A DNA stretch of 9,721 bases from positions 1 through 9,721 of the forward strand of contig JAKISM010000091.1 in assembly GCA_021648585.1 (NCBI GenBank), in the 5' to 3' direction. Each line of letters starts with the position of its first letter. Positions within the stretch are counted from its first letter, which is position 1. The translations under genes and the position numbers were made by a program. The notes under the pieces were generated by a model. The model saw only the letters and a program-made list of their open reading frames with translations, did not search any database and was not told where the DNA came from. This document shows positions 1 to 5,833 of the stretch, in pieces. Origin of the DNA: Devosiaceae bacterium. Its GTDB lineage: Bacteria > Pseudomonadota > Alphaproteobacteria > Rhizobiales > Devosiaceae.

Positions 1-22
1 TCCTCATAAAGGATTTATAAAA

Positions 23-802
23 ATGGTTGCAAAGAATTTTAATTTCGCTGTAGCGGAAATCTTTAAGCATGAGGGTGGTTATGTGGATCATAAAAATGAT
101 CCCGGTGGTGCTACTAATATGGGAATTACTCGTAAGACTTTGGCTAGCTGGCGAGGGGTGAAACCCTATTGGAAACTGCCTAAGAGTGAAGTAAAAAACC
201 TCAAGAAAAGTGAAGCGAAAAGAATTTATAAGGCGCAATATTGGGAACGTGTAAGCAGTAATAAATTGCCTAACGGGCTTGATTTAGCTCTGTTTGATTT
301 TGCGGTGAATAGTGGGAGCTTTAGGGCAGTTAAAATGTTGCAAGGACAGGTTAAGGTGCGCCAAGATGGTATTGTTGGCGTAATAACTCTGGCGGCAATC
401 AATAGGCAAATTGCTTTGATTGGGGCAAGAAAAATCATTCAAAATCTTTGTAGAGCAAGATTGAGGTTTTTGCAGCGGTTGAAAATATTTTCAACCTTTG
501 GGCGTGGCTGGAAAAAACGTGTGGCATCGGTTGAACATGCCTCGCTTAAATTGGCTGAAAACTCACCACAATTTTTACCAAATTCAAATTATAAACCAAC
601 AAAAAGGAAAACTATCATGAATATGTTAAACGGATATAAGACTTACATTATGGGCGCAATGATGTTGTTGGCAGCTGTTGGACAAATGGCTGGGGTTGAT
701 TTACCCGGTTTTGATGGACAATCAGCAACCGAGCTGATGTTGCAGGCGTTCGCTTTTATCTTTTTGCGTAAGGGGATTAAGAGTGGGCTTGGGGGAGTTT
801 AG
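23..802 (+). CDS. GH108 muramidase (phage-type endolysin) fused to a holin-like membrane tail
   Basis: Predicted peptidoglycan hydrolase of glycoside hydrolase family 108, 259 residues. Residues 8-93 form the lysozyme-like domain, with the family motif H16-E17-G18-G19-Y20 (E17 the expected catalytic acid) followed by NDPGGATNMGIT. Residues 94-172 look like the small peptidoglycan-binding domain that usually follows (QDGIVGVITLAAI, ending FGRGWKKRV). Stand-alone members are about 170-180 residues, so the reading frame should end near residue 180. Instead it continues through a polar linker (181-198) into a hydrophobic tail: a membrane segment at about 207-225, a polar loop, a second weaker segment at about 237-249, then RKGIKSGL. 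The start at 23 has AAAGGA nine bases upstream. There is no signal peptide, so export would need a holin or the tail itself. The left edge cuts off any further phage context. The lysin call is firm; the meaning of the tail is inferred. Confidence 0.88.
   Translation: MVAKNFNFAVAEIFKHEGGYVDHKNDPGGATNMGITRKTLASWRGVKPYWKLPKSEVKNLKKSEAKRIYKAQYWERVSSNKLPNGLDLALFDFAVNSGSFRAVKMLQGQVKVRQDGIVGVITLAAINRQIALIGARKIIQNLCRARLRFLQRLKIFSTFGRGWKKRVASVEHASLKLAENSPQFLPNSNYKPTKRKTIMNMLNGYKTYIMGAMMLLAAVGQMAGVDLPGFDGQSATELMLQAFAFIFLRKGIKSGLGGV
617..802 (+). CDS. nested holin-like small membrane protein (internal start in the lysin frame)
   Basis: The last 61 codons of the lysin reading frame look like an independent gene. 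ATG at 617 is preceded by AAGGAA (604-609) with seven bases of spacing, a better ribosome binding site than most in this window. The product would begin MNMLNGYKTYIMGAMMLL, with a membrane segment at residues 9-27, a loop (VDLPGFDGQSATE) and a second hydrophobic stretch ending RKGIK. Small proteins of this form, with an NGYKTYI start and an FLRKG end, are to my knowledge often encoded beside phage lysozymes and presumed to be holin-like. Either the stop codon of the lysin was lost and the genes fused, or both a long and a short product are made from this frame. I infer the function; the sequence shows only the start signals and hydrophobic profile. Confidence 0.45.
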   Translation: MNMLNGYKTYIMGAMMLLAAVGQMAGVDLPGFDGQSATELMLQAFAFIFLRKGIKSGLGGV

Positions 803-817
803 AATTTGAGGAGTTTG

Positions 818-834
818 AACTATTGCAAATAGTT
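818..834. promoter_or_regulatory. 17-bp palindrome upstream of the toxin-antitoxin pair
   Basis: AACTATT-GCA-AATAGTT is a perfect inverted repeat with seven-base arms and a three-base centre, lying in the 91-base gap between the lysin gene and the antitoxin gene, 59 bases before the antitoxin start. Its size and position suit an operator, as is usual for autoregulated toxin-antitoxin loci. The downstream antitoxin, however, shows no obvious DNA-binding domain, so the binding protein is unknown. The surrounding AT-rich gap has promoter-like elements (for example TATAGT at 848-853) but no confident -35/-10 pair. Confidence 0.35.
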
Positions 835-893
835 TACTTTTGCACCATATAGTGCTTAGTTTATTTTTGTAGATATTTGCGAAAGGAGCAAAA

Positions 894-1142
894 ATGGCTA
901 GGCATATTTTTACTATCCAAGCTCTTTGGGACGAAGAGGCTAAAGTATTTTATTCTGAAAGTGATATAGATGGTTTGCACGTTGAAACCGAGAGCTTAGA
1001 AGAATTTGAAGAAGTGATAATGGATTTAGCTCCAGATTTGATTTTGGCTAATCATTTTTCTCATCGTGATAATTCTAAAATTTCTCTTGCAGATATGATA
1101 CCTGCCTTTTCGTTGCGATTGCCGCAAGAAATACGCACTTAA
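894..1142 (+). CDS. hicB: DUF1902/HicB-like antitoxin
   Basis: 82-residue protein whose first 55 residues match the DUF1902 pattern: a beta strand, then ALWDEEAKVFYSESDIDGLHVETESLEEFEEVIMDLAPDL, the partial RNase H-like fold shared with HicB antitoxins. Its expected role is to bind and neutralise the HicA-type RNase encoded immediately downstream. The start is supported by GAAAGGAG eight bases upstream of ATG at 894. The C-terminal 28 residues (FSHRDNSKISL to PQEIRT) show no ribbon-helix-helix or helix-turn-helix, unlike canonical HicB, which is common for the DUF1902 subgroup. The antitoxin gene comes first, the reverse of E. coli hicAB. The stop is one base from the start of the toxin gene, implying coupled translation. 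Confidence 0.82.
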   Translation: MARHIFTIQALWDEEAKVFYSESDIDGLHVETESLEEFEEVIMDLAPDLILANHFSHRDNSKISLADMIPAFSLRLPQEIRT

Positions 1143-1143
1143 A

Positions 1144-1335
1144 ATGAAAGGCTACTATAAATTAGTAGTGGCTGAACTTAAAAACATTGGTTATTTATAC
1201 GAGCGAAATGCTAAGGGCTCGCACGAAGTCTGGAAAAACGAAGATGGACGGCAAACGACTGTTCCACGAAATATAAATAGTCGTTACACTGCGAATGCTA
1301 TATTAAAACAAGCAGGCATAAAAAAGAAGTTTTAA
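1144..1335 (+). CDS. hicA: HicA-family mRNA interferase toxin
   Basis: 63-residue HicA (YcfA-type) toxin, a small double-stranded-RNA-binding-like fold that cleaves mRNA and blocks translation when free of its antitoxin. The conserved core is visible: an N-terminal helix, GY at 16-17, then KGSHEVW with H27 as the expected catalytic histidine, a strand with TTVPRN, and a final helix with ILKQAGI. It is full length and intact, so probably functional. It begins one base after the antitoxin stop and has only a weak ribosome binding site of its own, consistent with coupling. The 56 bases after its stop hold the promoter of the next cluster and no convincing terminator. Confidence 0.88.
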   Translation: MKGYYKLVVAELKNIGYLYERNAKGSHEVWKNEDGRQTTVPRNINSRYTANAILKQAGIKKKF

Positions 1336-1352
1336 CCTCCTTAAAAATAATA

Positions 1353-1385
1353 TTCATTTTCAGTTCATAATCATTCCCCTATAGT
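1353..1385 (+). promoter_or_regulatory. promoter with 11-bp direct repeat upstream of feuN; possible FeuP box
   Basis: Two consecutive 11-base units, TTCATTTTCAG (1353-1363) and TTCATAATCAT (1364-1374), agree at 8 of 11 positions. A one-turn direct repeat of this kind is the usual layout for tandem binding of OmpR/PhoP-family regulators. It overlaps a candidate -35 (TTTTCA, 1357-1362), which is followed after 17 bases by a good -10 (TATAGT, 1380-1385). Transcription from this -10 would start at about 1391-1393, on the ATG of the next gene. Autoregulation by the FeuP regulator encoded just downstream is my inference. Confidence 0.5.
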
Positions 1386-1391
1386 GTCCTC

Positions 1392-1775
1392 ATGAAAAAT
1401 TATCTTAAAATAGTGCTTAGTGCGCTGGTGGTATTTGCGGGTCTTGGTTTTGGGGGCGCTTATGCGCAAATATTTAATCTTCAAACTAATTTTAATGCGC
1501 CAAAGAATAGTGCGCCAGCACTTCTGTTGTTGACGGAATTAATTGCGCAGCAAAATTGCTATTCTAATCAGCAGATTCAACAAGCTGTGCAAAATAAGCA
1601 AATTCTCCCTCTTAATGTTGTTCTTCGCAATGGTGGTGTTTCTAAAACCAGCAAGGTTTTGCCTCCTATTAGTGTTTGTGATGTAAATGGTGTGCTGTTT
1701 TATAAGTTTTCTATTCTTGATAAAAATGGTAAAGCTACAAAATTGACCTTGCCTGCAACTGCTCCTCTCTCGTAG
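1392..1775 (+). CDS. feuN: exported PepSY-like protein, FeuN-like modulator of the FeuPQ system
   Basis: 127-residue exported protein. Residues 1-25 are a signal peptide (MKNYLK, a hydrophobic core, cleavage expected after AYA25 before Q26). The mature part has a helix with NCYSNQQIQQAVQNKQILPL, a strand pair around SVCDVNGVLFYKFSILDKNGKATKLTL and a short end. This pattern (a helix with Q/A repeats, 'ILPL', then 'VLFYKFSILDKNGK') is that of PepSY-like domains. In Sinorhizobium, a small periplasmic PepSY-type protein called FeuN acts on the sensor FeuQ and is encoded beside feuP. The fold, export signal and position all point to FeuN, although this protein is longer than the roughly 80-residue form I recall. 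No Shine-Dalgarno sequence precedes ATG 1392, and the promoter suggests a leaderless message. It lies in the same frame as feuP, separated only by its TAG stop and 38 open codons. Confidence 0.62.
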   Translation: MKNYLKIVLSALVVFAGLGFGGAYAQIFNLQTNFNAPKNSAPALLLLTELIAQQNCYSNQQIQQAVQNKQILPLNVVLRNGGVSKTSKVLPPISVCDVNGVLFYKFSILDKNGKATKLTLPATAPLS

Positions 1776-1889
1776 GGTTGTTTGGGTTTTGGTGGATTTG
1801 TGGGTTTAGGGTTTTTTGCTGGCCCCCACAGGGGGAAGAAGTTGTTTTTGCCACCGAGAGTGGTGAGAAATAAAAAGAGTGTTAGAGCT
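1776..1889 (+). other. G-rich spacer with two hairpins between feuN and feuP
   Basis: These 114 bases are unlike the AT-rich surroundings. The first part is a G/T-rich run with GGG at 1775-1777, 1784-1786, 1802-1804 and 1809-1811 and GG pairs between, including GGGTTTAGGG. It is followed by a GC hairpin, CCCCC-ACA-GGGGG (1823-1835), and a smaller one, CCAC-CGAGA-GTGG (1851-1863). No stop codon occurs in the feuN/feuP frame through the whole spacer. The first hairpin is not followed by a clean T-tract, so it is a poor terminator. Possible roles are message processing or differential expression of feuN against feuPQ. Confidence 0.4.
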
Positions 1890-2549
1890 ATGCGTGTTTT
1901 AATTGTTGAAGATGATAGGAACTTAAATAGGCAGCTTAAAGACGCTTTGCTTGATGAGGGTTATGCGGTTGATGTCGCTTATGATGGTGAAGAGGGGCAT
2001 TTTTTGGGTGAAACTGAACCCTATGATGCGGTGATTTTGGATATTGGCCTGCCCATTATGGACGGTATTAGCGTGCTTGAAGCTTGGCGGCGTGATGGCC
2101 ATAAAATGCCTGTTTTATTGCTCACGGCGAGAGATCGTTGGAGCGATAAGGTGCAAGGCATTGATGCTGGTGCCGATGATTATGTTGCAAAGCCTTTTCA
2201 TATGGAAGAAATTTTGGCTCGCCTTCGTGCGCTGGTTCGCCGTGCCGCAGGTCATGCTTCAAATGAAATTATAAATGGTTTAGTGCGCCTTGATGTTCGC
2301 TCAAGCAGGGTGAGCGTTGACGCTCGCTCGATAAAACTAACCTCACATGAATTTCGCCTGCTTTCTTATCTCATGCACCATGTCGGCAAAGTGATTTCTC
2401 GCACCGAACTTATTGAACATCTCTATGATCAAGATTTTGACCGTGATAGTAATACGATAGAGGTTTTTGTTGGTCGGTTGCGCAAAAAACTTCCTAATAA
2501 TTTTATTCAAACAGTACGTGGGCTCGGCTATCAGGTTGAAGAGGAATAG
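1890..2549 (+). CDS. feuP: OmpR-family response regulator FeuP
   Basis: 219-residue two-component response regulator. The receiver domain (1-115) has the acidic pair D8-D9, phosphoacceptor D51 (VILDIGLP), T79 (LLTARD) and K101 (VAKPF). The C-terminal winged-helix DNA-binding domain (about 125-218) has LTSHEFRLLSYLMHH and DSNTIEVFVGRLRKKL. In rhizobia, FeuP activates ndvA, linked to cyclic glucan export and nodulation. I chose ATG 1890 because MRVLIVEDD is the universal family start; the frame stays open upstream to TTG 1782, but that extension is low-complexity and unlike a receiver. The ribosome binding site is weak (AGAG just upstream). The gene ends five bases before the kinase start, and the kinase's ribosome binding site lies within its last codons. 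The regulator family is certain; the FeuP assignment rests on the neighbours. Confidence 0.9.
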   Translation: MRVLIVEDDRNLNRQLKDALLDEGYAVDVAYDGEEGHFLGETEPYDAVILDIGLPIMDGISVLEAWRRDGHKMPVLLLTARDRWSDKVQGIDAGADDYVAKPFHMEEILARLRALVRRAAGHASNEIINGLVRLDVRSSRVSVDARSIKLTSHEFRLLSYLMHHVGKVISRTELIEHLYDQDFDRDSNTIEVFVGRLRKKLPNNFIQTVRGLGYQVEEE

Positions 2550-2554
2550 CCTTG

Positions 2555-3922
2555 ATGCAAAAAGGCTCAATAGCCCTAAAACTATTCGGCTTTTCGCTCG
2601 CTTGGCTAATCATAGCGCTGGCTTTTACCGCCATTTTACTTTCCAACCTATATTCTCGCTCATTAGACAATTCACTTAGTGAAAATCTTGAATTTCATCT
2701 TGAAACTTTAGTTGGAGCTTCACTAAGTTTAGAAAATGACAAGCTCTCTTCTAACGCAATTTCAGACCCTCGTTTTTCTCGCCCCGCCTCAGGTTTTTAT
2801 TGGCAGGTGCGTTATAAAAACCAGGTGCGTGGTAAAAACGATGAAATAATAAATTTCTCTCCCTCCTTAGTTGGCTCAGTCTTGCCAACAATCTCCATTC
2901 CCTTTGATAATAATAATCGGCGCTCGGTTAAAAAGCTAGATGCTTTTGGCACTAATATTCGTATGGTTGAGCGCTCAATTTCTTTTGATAATTCAAACCT
3001 CACAATCATTGTTACTGGCAATCTTGATGAGATTTTCACTCAAGTGAATAGGTTTCGCTCGCAAACATTAATTGTGCTTGGGGCGGTGGGTATTATGTTA
3101 GCAATTATGAGTGCTATTGTGGCTCGTTTTGCCCTCAAACCTATTGAGAGGATTAGCAAAGCGATAGAAGCAATTAGAGAGGGTGAATTGAGCCGAATTG
3201 AGGGTGAATATCCTAAGGAAATTGCTCCCCTTGCTGATGAAGTAAATGAATTATTGCGCTCCAATGAGCAAATTGTAACAAGAGCAAAAAATCAGGTTGG
3301 CAATCTTGCACATGGCTTAAAAACTCCCTTAGCGGTGTTGCGAAATGAAGCCAATTTGAGTAAAACAAAACTCGCCAAGATTGTTAAAGAAGAGGGTGAT
3401 AAAATGACAAATATTGTCAGCTCTTACCTTGATAGGGCGCAACTAAGCGCTCGAAGCGCCATTATTGGTAAAAAAACTAACGCCAATAAAACCCTTGAAC
3501 GTTTAATAAGAGTAATGGCTAAGTTACATCTAAATTGTGATCTTGAATTTATTCAGCCAGATAATGGAGATATTTTTTTTCGTGGTGAGGAAAGTGACCT
3601 TGAGGAAATGGTTGGTAATCTAGTTGATAATGGCTGCAAATGGGCTAAATCCAACATAAGAATTACCCTTTCACAAGGACAGAATAAAGACAGTCTAAGA
3701 ATCATTGTTGAAGATGATGGAGATGGACTAACTCAAAAACAAATGCAATTAGTCTTGCGTCGTGGAGTACGACTTGATGAAAAAGCTGTTGGCAGTGGGC
3801 TTGGCCTTGATATTGTTAAAGAATTAGTTGATATTTACGGTGGAACATTAAACCTTGAACAATCGATTTTGGGCGGGGTGATGGTTAAGTTGGATTTGCC
3901 TGCAATAAAAAGACGTTTATAA
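2555..3922 (+). CDS. feuQ: membrane sensor histidine kinase FeuQ
   Basis: 455-residue sensor kinase, partner of the preceding regulator. Order (numbered from ATG 2555): membrane segment 1 at about 10-31; periplasmic domain 32-168, probably the site of FeuN contact; membrane segment 2 at about 171-193; HAMP linker 193-245 (ALKPIERI, EGEYPKEIAPLADEVNEL); phosphoacceptor helix with H253 in NLAHGLKTPLAVL; ATP-binding domain with N-box N359 (LVDNGCKWAK), G1 box VEDDGDGL and G2 box GSGLGLDIVKEL. All catalytic boxes are intact. The HGLKTPL form of the H-box and the short periplasmic domain resemble the PhoQ/FeuQ group. GAGGAA at 2541-2546 lies eight bases before ATG 2555; a TTG one codon earlier is less likely to be used. 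It forms one operon with feuP. No terminator follows. Confidence 0.9.
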   Translation: MQKGSIALKLFGFSLAWLIIALAFTAILLSNLYSRSLDNSLSENLEFHLETLVGASLSLENDKLSSNAISDPRFSRPASGFYWQVRYKNQVRGKNDEIINFSPSLVGSVLPTISIPFDNNNRRSVKKLDAFGTNIRMVERSISFDNSNLTIIVTGNLDEIFTQVNRFRSQTLIVLGAVGIMLAIMSAIVARFALKPIERISKAIEAIREGELSRIEGEYPKEIAPLADEVNELLRSNEQIVTRAKNQVGNLAHGLKTPLAVLRNEANLSKTKLAKIVKEEGDKMTNIVSSYLDRAQLSARSAIIGKKTNANKTLERLIRVMAKLHLNCDLEFIQPDNGDIFFRGEESDLEEMVGNLVDNGCKWAKSNIRITLSQGQNKDSLRIIVEDDGDGLTQKQMQLVLRRGVRLDEKAVGSGLGLDIVKELVDIYGGTLNLEQSILGGVMVKLDLPAIKRRL

Positions 3923-4021
3923 TTATATAAAGCTGTTCTAGCATTGTGACCCTAGTTTAGCCGTAATCTGTTTGCATTCATTTTTTATAGGTCTATGAAT
4001 TAGAAAATAAAGGTAACAATA

Positions 4022-4471
4022 ATGAATAAAAAACAATTAGCTTTTATCACTATTATTGTTTTTTCTTTAGGCGCTTGCACAAGGTTAGGTGTTAATAATT
4101 CTAGCACTAATCAAAACCCTAATATTACTGGAAATTCGTCAGGGCAGATAGCATCAATATCAGCTGCGATTGGCGCAAGTGATATAGATGATTTTATTGA
4201 TGCACAGGCTGCCGCTAAACTCACTAATAAAGAGAGATCAGAGGCAGCTAGCGCACAATTTTATGCTCTGCAATTTGGCCGTGTTGGTGCACCACGTGTT
4301 TGGCAAGGTGATAGCGGTGCAAATGGGCGTGTTTCAGTTGGCCCTTATGTTAGAGTAAATTCACTTGATTGTCGGCAATTTACGCATGTCGTAACAATAA
4401 AAGAACTATCTTATAAAAAAGAAGGAACTGCATGTCGTGAAGTAGATGGCAGTTGGGATATAGTAGTTTAA
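4022..4471 (+). CDS. surface-antigen-type lipoprotein (RT0821/Lpp0805-like)
   Basis: 149-residue predicted lipoprotein. The N-terminus has a basic start (MNKK), a hydrophobic core and the lipobox L16-G17-A18-C19, so C19 should be lipidated after signal peptidase II cleavage. Residues 20-45 are an S/N/T-rich tether. Residues 47-149 match the small surface-antigen domain common in alphaproteobacteria: IGASDID, AQFYALQFGRVGAPRVWQGD, VNSLDCRQFTHVVTI and the terminal GTACREVDGSWDIV. C117 and C138 could form a disulphide. The role of the family is unknown beyond the envelope. The gene lies 99 bases after feuQ with its own AAAGGT ribosome binding site, and may be expressed separately. Its place next to feuQ could mean it belongs to the FeuP regulon; no copy of the direct repeat seen upstream of feuN is evident here. 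Confidence 0.8.
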   Translation: MNKKQLAFITIIVFSLGACTRLGVNNSSTNQNPNITGNSSGQIASISAAIGASDIDDFIDAQAAAKLTNKERSEAASAQFYALQFGRVGAPRVWQGDSGANGRVSVGPYVRVNSLDCRQFTHVVTIKELSYKKEGTACREVDGSWDIVV

Positions 4472-4543
4472 TAAATAATAGTTTTTTAAAAAATATCAGT
4501 TCTTTGTTTACATTCTGCGATTAGAATTAAGAAAATTTGATTC

Positions 4544-4549
4544 TATAAT
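4544..4549 (+). promoter_or_regulatory. candidate -10 element of the 419-residue hypothetical gene
   Basis: A consensus TATAAT sits at 4544-4549, about seven bases before a plausible start site and 24 bases before the ATG at 4574. The -35 position (TTAGAA, 4521-4526, 17-base spacer) is weak. The 102-base gap after the lipoprotein also holds TTTTTTAAAAAA (4482-4493) but no GC hairpin. In DNA this rich in A and T, a lone -10 match is modest evidence. Confidence 0.3.
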
Positions 4550-4573
4550 AAAATGCTGGCGGAATAAATCTAC

Positions 4574-5833
4574 ATGCAGAACTTAAAGAATAAATCCCTC
4601 CAACAAGATGTGCAGCGCAGACGCTCTGATACTCAGGATCTAGCAAAAGAGAAAGATACACAGGCCTCTGAAATGGGGAAATTGGCGTTTTTGTCGATGT
4701 TTGAGGAAATATTAGTTGCAGATCCCACACCCATAGCTTTTAAGGGTGCACTAAACAAACATCATATGCAAGCAATATGGACATGGATAATACGTGATAT
4801 TGCACCCGATCTAAATCAAATTATAAATGACACAAAAAATGAGCAGGAAGCTAAAAAAGCAATAATTTCTTATTGCCCCATTCTTGTAAAAATAATCTCA
4901 AAAGAAATTACGCTAGCTTCAGAAAAAACTGCAGTAAATAATCGTTTAACGGCACAGCTAGGCGGAGAAGAAGTAAAGCTGCGCCTTCCAATTTTTCTTA
5001 TAGTTTTGCGCTGTCATGCTTTGTTAAATAAAGCAAGTTCGTTTGGCAAAGCATCTAATTCTATTGAAGATGAAACAGCACTTGGAACTGCTTTGCAATC
5101 TATGCCATTGCAAGAGCCTAGTGTCGCAGCTTTTCTTTTTCAAATTATTGTTGGGCAGTGTAATAATCCAAGTAATTTAATCTTAGCAGTTGCTAAAATC
5201 ATTGGCGCCTCATCGGAGGGGGCAATGCAAAGGGCAGGGTTTGAGCCTTTGTTAGATGCTCTTTTATCTCATGCGCAAAATCAGGCCTCATTATTATCAG
5301 GGCAAAAAGGTCTTTATATTGACGCCGATTTAATGTGCAAGTCTATTTACCGTTTTCATAAATTAATGCACGCCGCATCTGGATATGTTGAACTTGAAAG
5401 AAGGTCTCGTTTAGGAAAAGCGGCAACTGAAATTACACTGCAAATGGCACAAATTGTTGAGCCGCGTCTTAAAGAAGTTAGCTCTGATGTTAGTCAATCT
5501 TTGAGAAAGCCAAGAAGAGGAGAGGACAAAATTGATGCTGATGGTTTGCTGGCGGCATTAAATGGTATTTATTTACTTGCAGCTGTAAGGGAAGCAAAGG
5601 AATCTCTAGCTCTAAATGCTCTTTTTGATAGGATATGGAGCGAAACGGGGCAAACCCTTGAGGTTTTAATAGATAGAAATATTGAAGAATTTAAGAAAGA
5701 TACAAATAATAGCATTGTTTCCCAAAGACTTGATATGGGTATTAAAATGTCGCAAATACGTTTTGGCGAGGAATATGCCAAAATATTACAAAATGCAAAA
5801 AATAAGATATCCCGTCGCTCTAATGAGGATTAA
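4574..5833 (+). CDS. hypothetical helical cytoplasmic protein, 419 residues
   Basis: I do not recognise this protein. It has no signal peptide, no convincing membrane segment and no nucleotide-binding or metal-binding motif. The first 33 residues are charged and polar (RRRSDTQDLAKEKD). The remainder reads as almost all alpha-helix with leucine/alanine periodicity. More distinctive stretches are ALNKHHMQAIWTWIIRDIAPDL (about 59-80), RLPIFLIVLRCHALLNKA (137-154) and FHKLMHAASGYVELERRSRLGKAA (261-284). Candidate ribosome binding site GGCGGA (4558-4563) lies ten bases before ATG 4574. Codon use resembles the neighbours, so it is probably a real native gene. Its last 14 bases overlap the end of the leftward flavoprotein operon. 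An all-helical scaffold or partner for that complex is possible but speculative. Confidence 0.8.
   Translation: MQNLKNKSLQQDVQRRRSDTQDLAKEKDTQASEMGKLAFLSMFEEILVADPTPIAFKGALNKHHMQAIWTWIIRDIAPDLNQIINDTKNEQEAKKAIISYCPILVKIISKEITLASEKTAVNNRLTAQLGGEEVKLRLPIFLIVLRCHALLNKASSFGKASNSIEDETALGTALQSMPLQEPSVAAFLFQIIVGQCNNPSNLILAVAKIIGASSEGAMQRAGFEPLLDALLSHAQNQASLLSGQKGLYIDADLMCKSIYRFHKLMHAASGYVELERRSRLGKAATEITLQMAQIVEPRLKEVSSDVSQSLRKPRRGEDKIDADGLLAALNGIYLLAAVREAKESLALNALFDRIWSETGQTLEVLIDRNIEEFKKDTNNSIVSQRLDMGIKMSQIRFGEEYAKILQNAKNKISRRSNED

Noticed and set aside
1..1335. A complete prophage or gene transfer agent at the left edge
   Set aside because: Only a lysin with a holin-like tail and a toxin-antitoxin pair are visible; no structural, integrase or attachment-site sequence is present.
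1330..1346. Inverted repeat TTTTAA-CCTCC-TTAAAA at the end of hicA as a terminator
   Set aside because: The arms contain only A and T, overlap the stop codon and are not followed by a T-tract; this is expected by chance in AT-rich DNA.
1782..1889. Longer FeuP starting at TTG 1782
   Set aside because: The added 36 residues are glycine/phenylalanine-rich and unrelated to receiver domains. MRVLIVEDD at 1890 is the standard family start.
3573..3580. Run of eight T bases inside feuQ as a phase-variation switch
   Set aside because: It encodes Phe codons in a conserved, intact kinase, and runs of this length are unremarkable at this base composition.
4482..4493. TTTTTTAAAAAA after the lipoprotein gene as a terminator
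   Set aside because: There is no loop and no GC stem, so it cannot form a useful hairpin.
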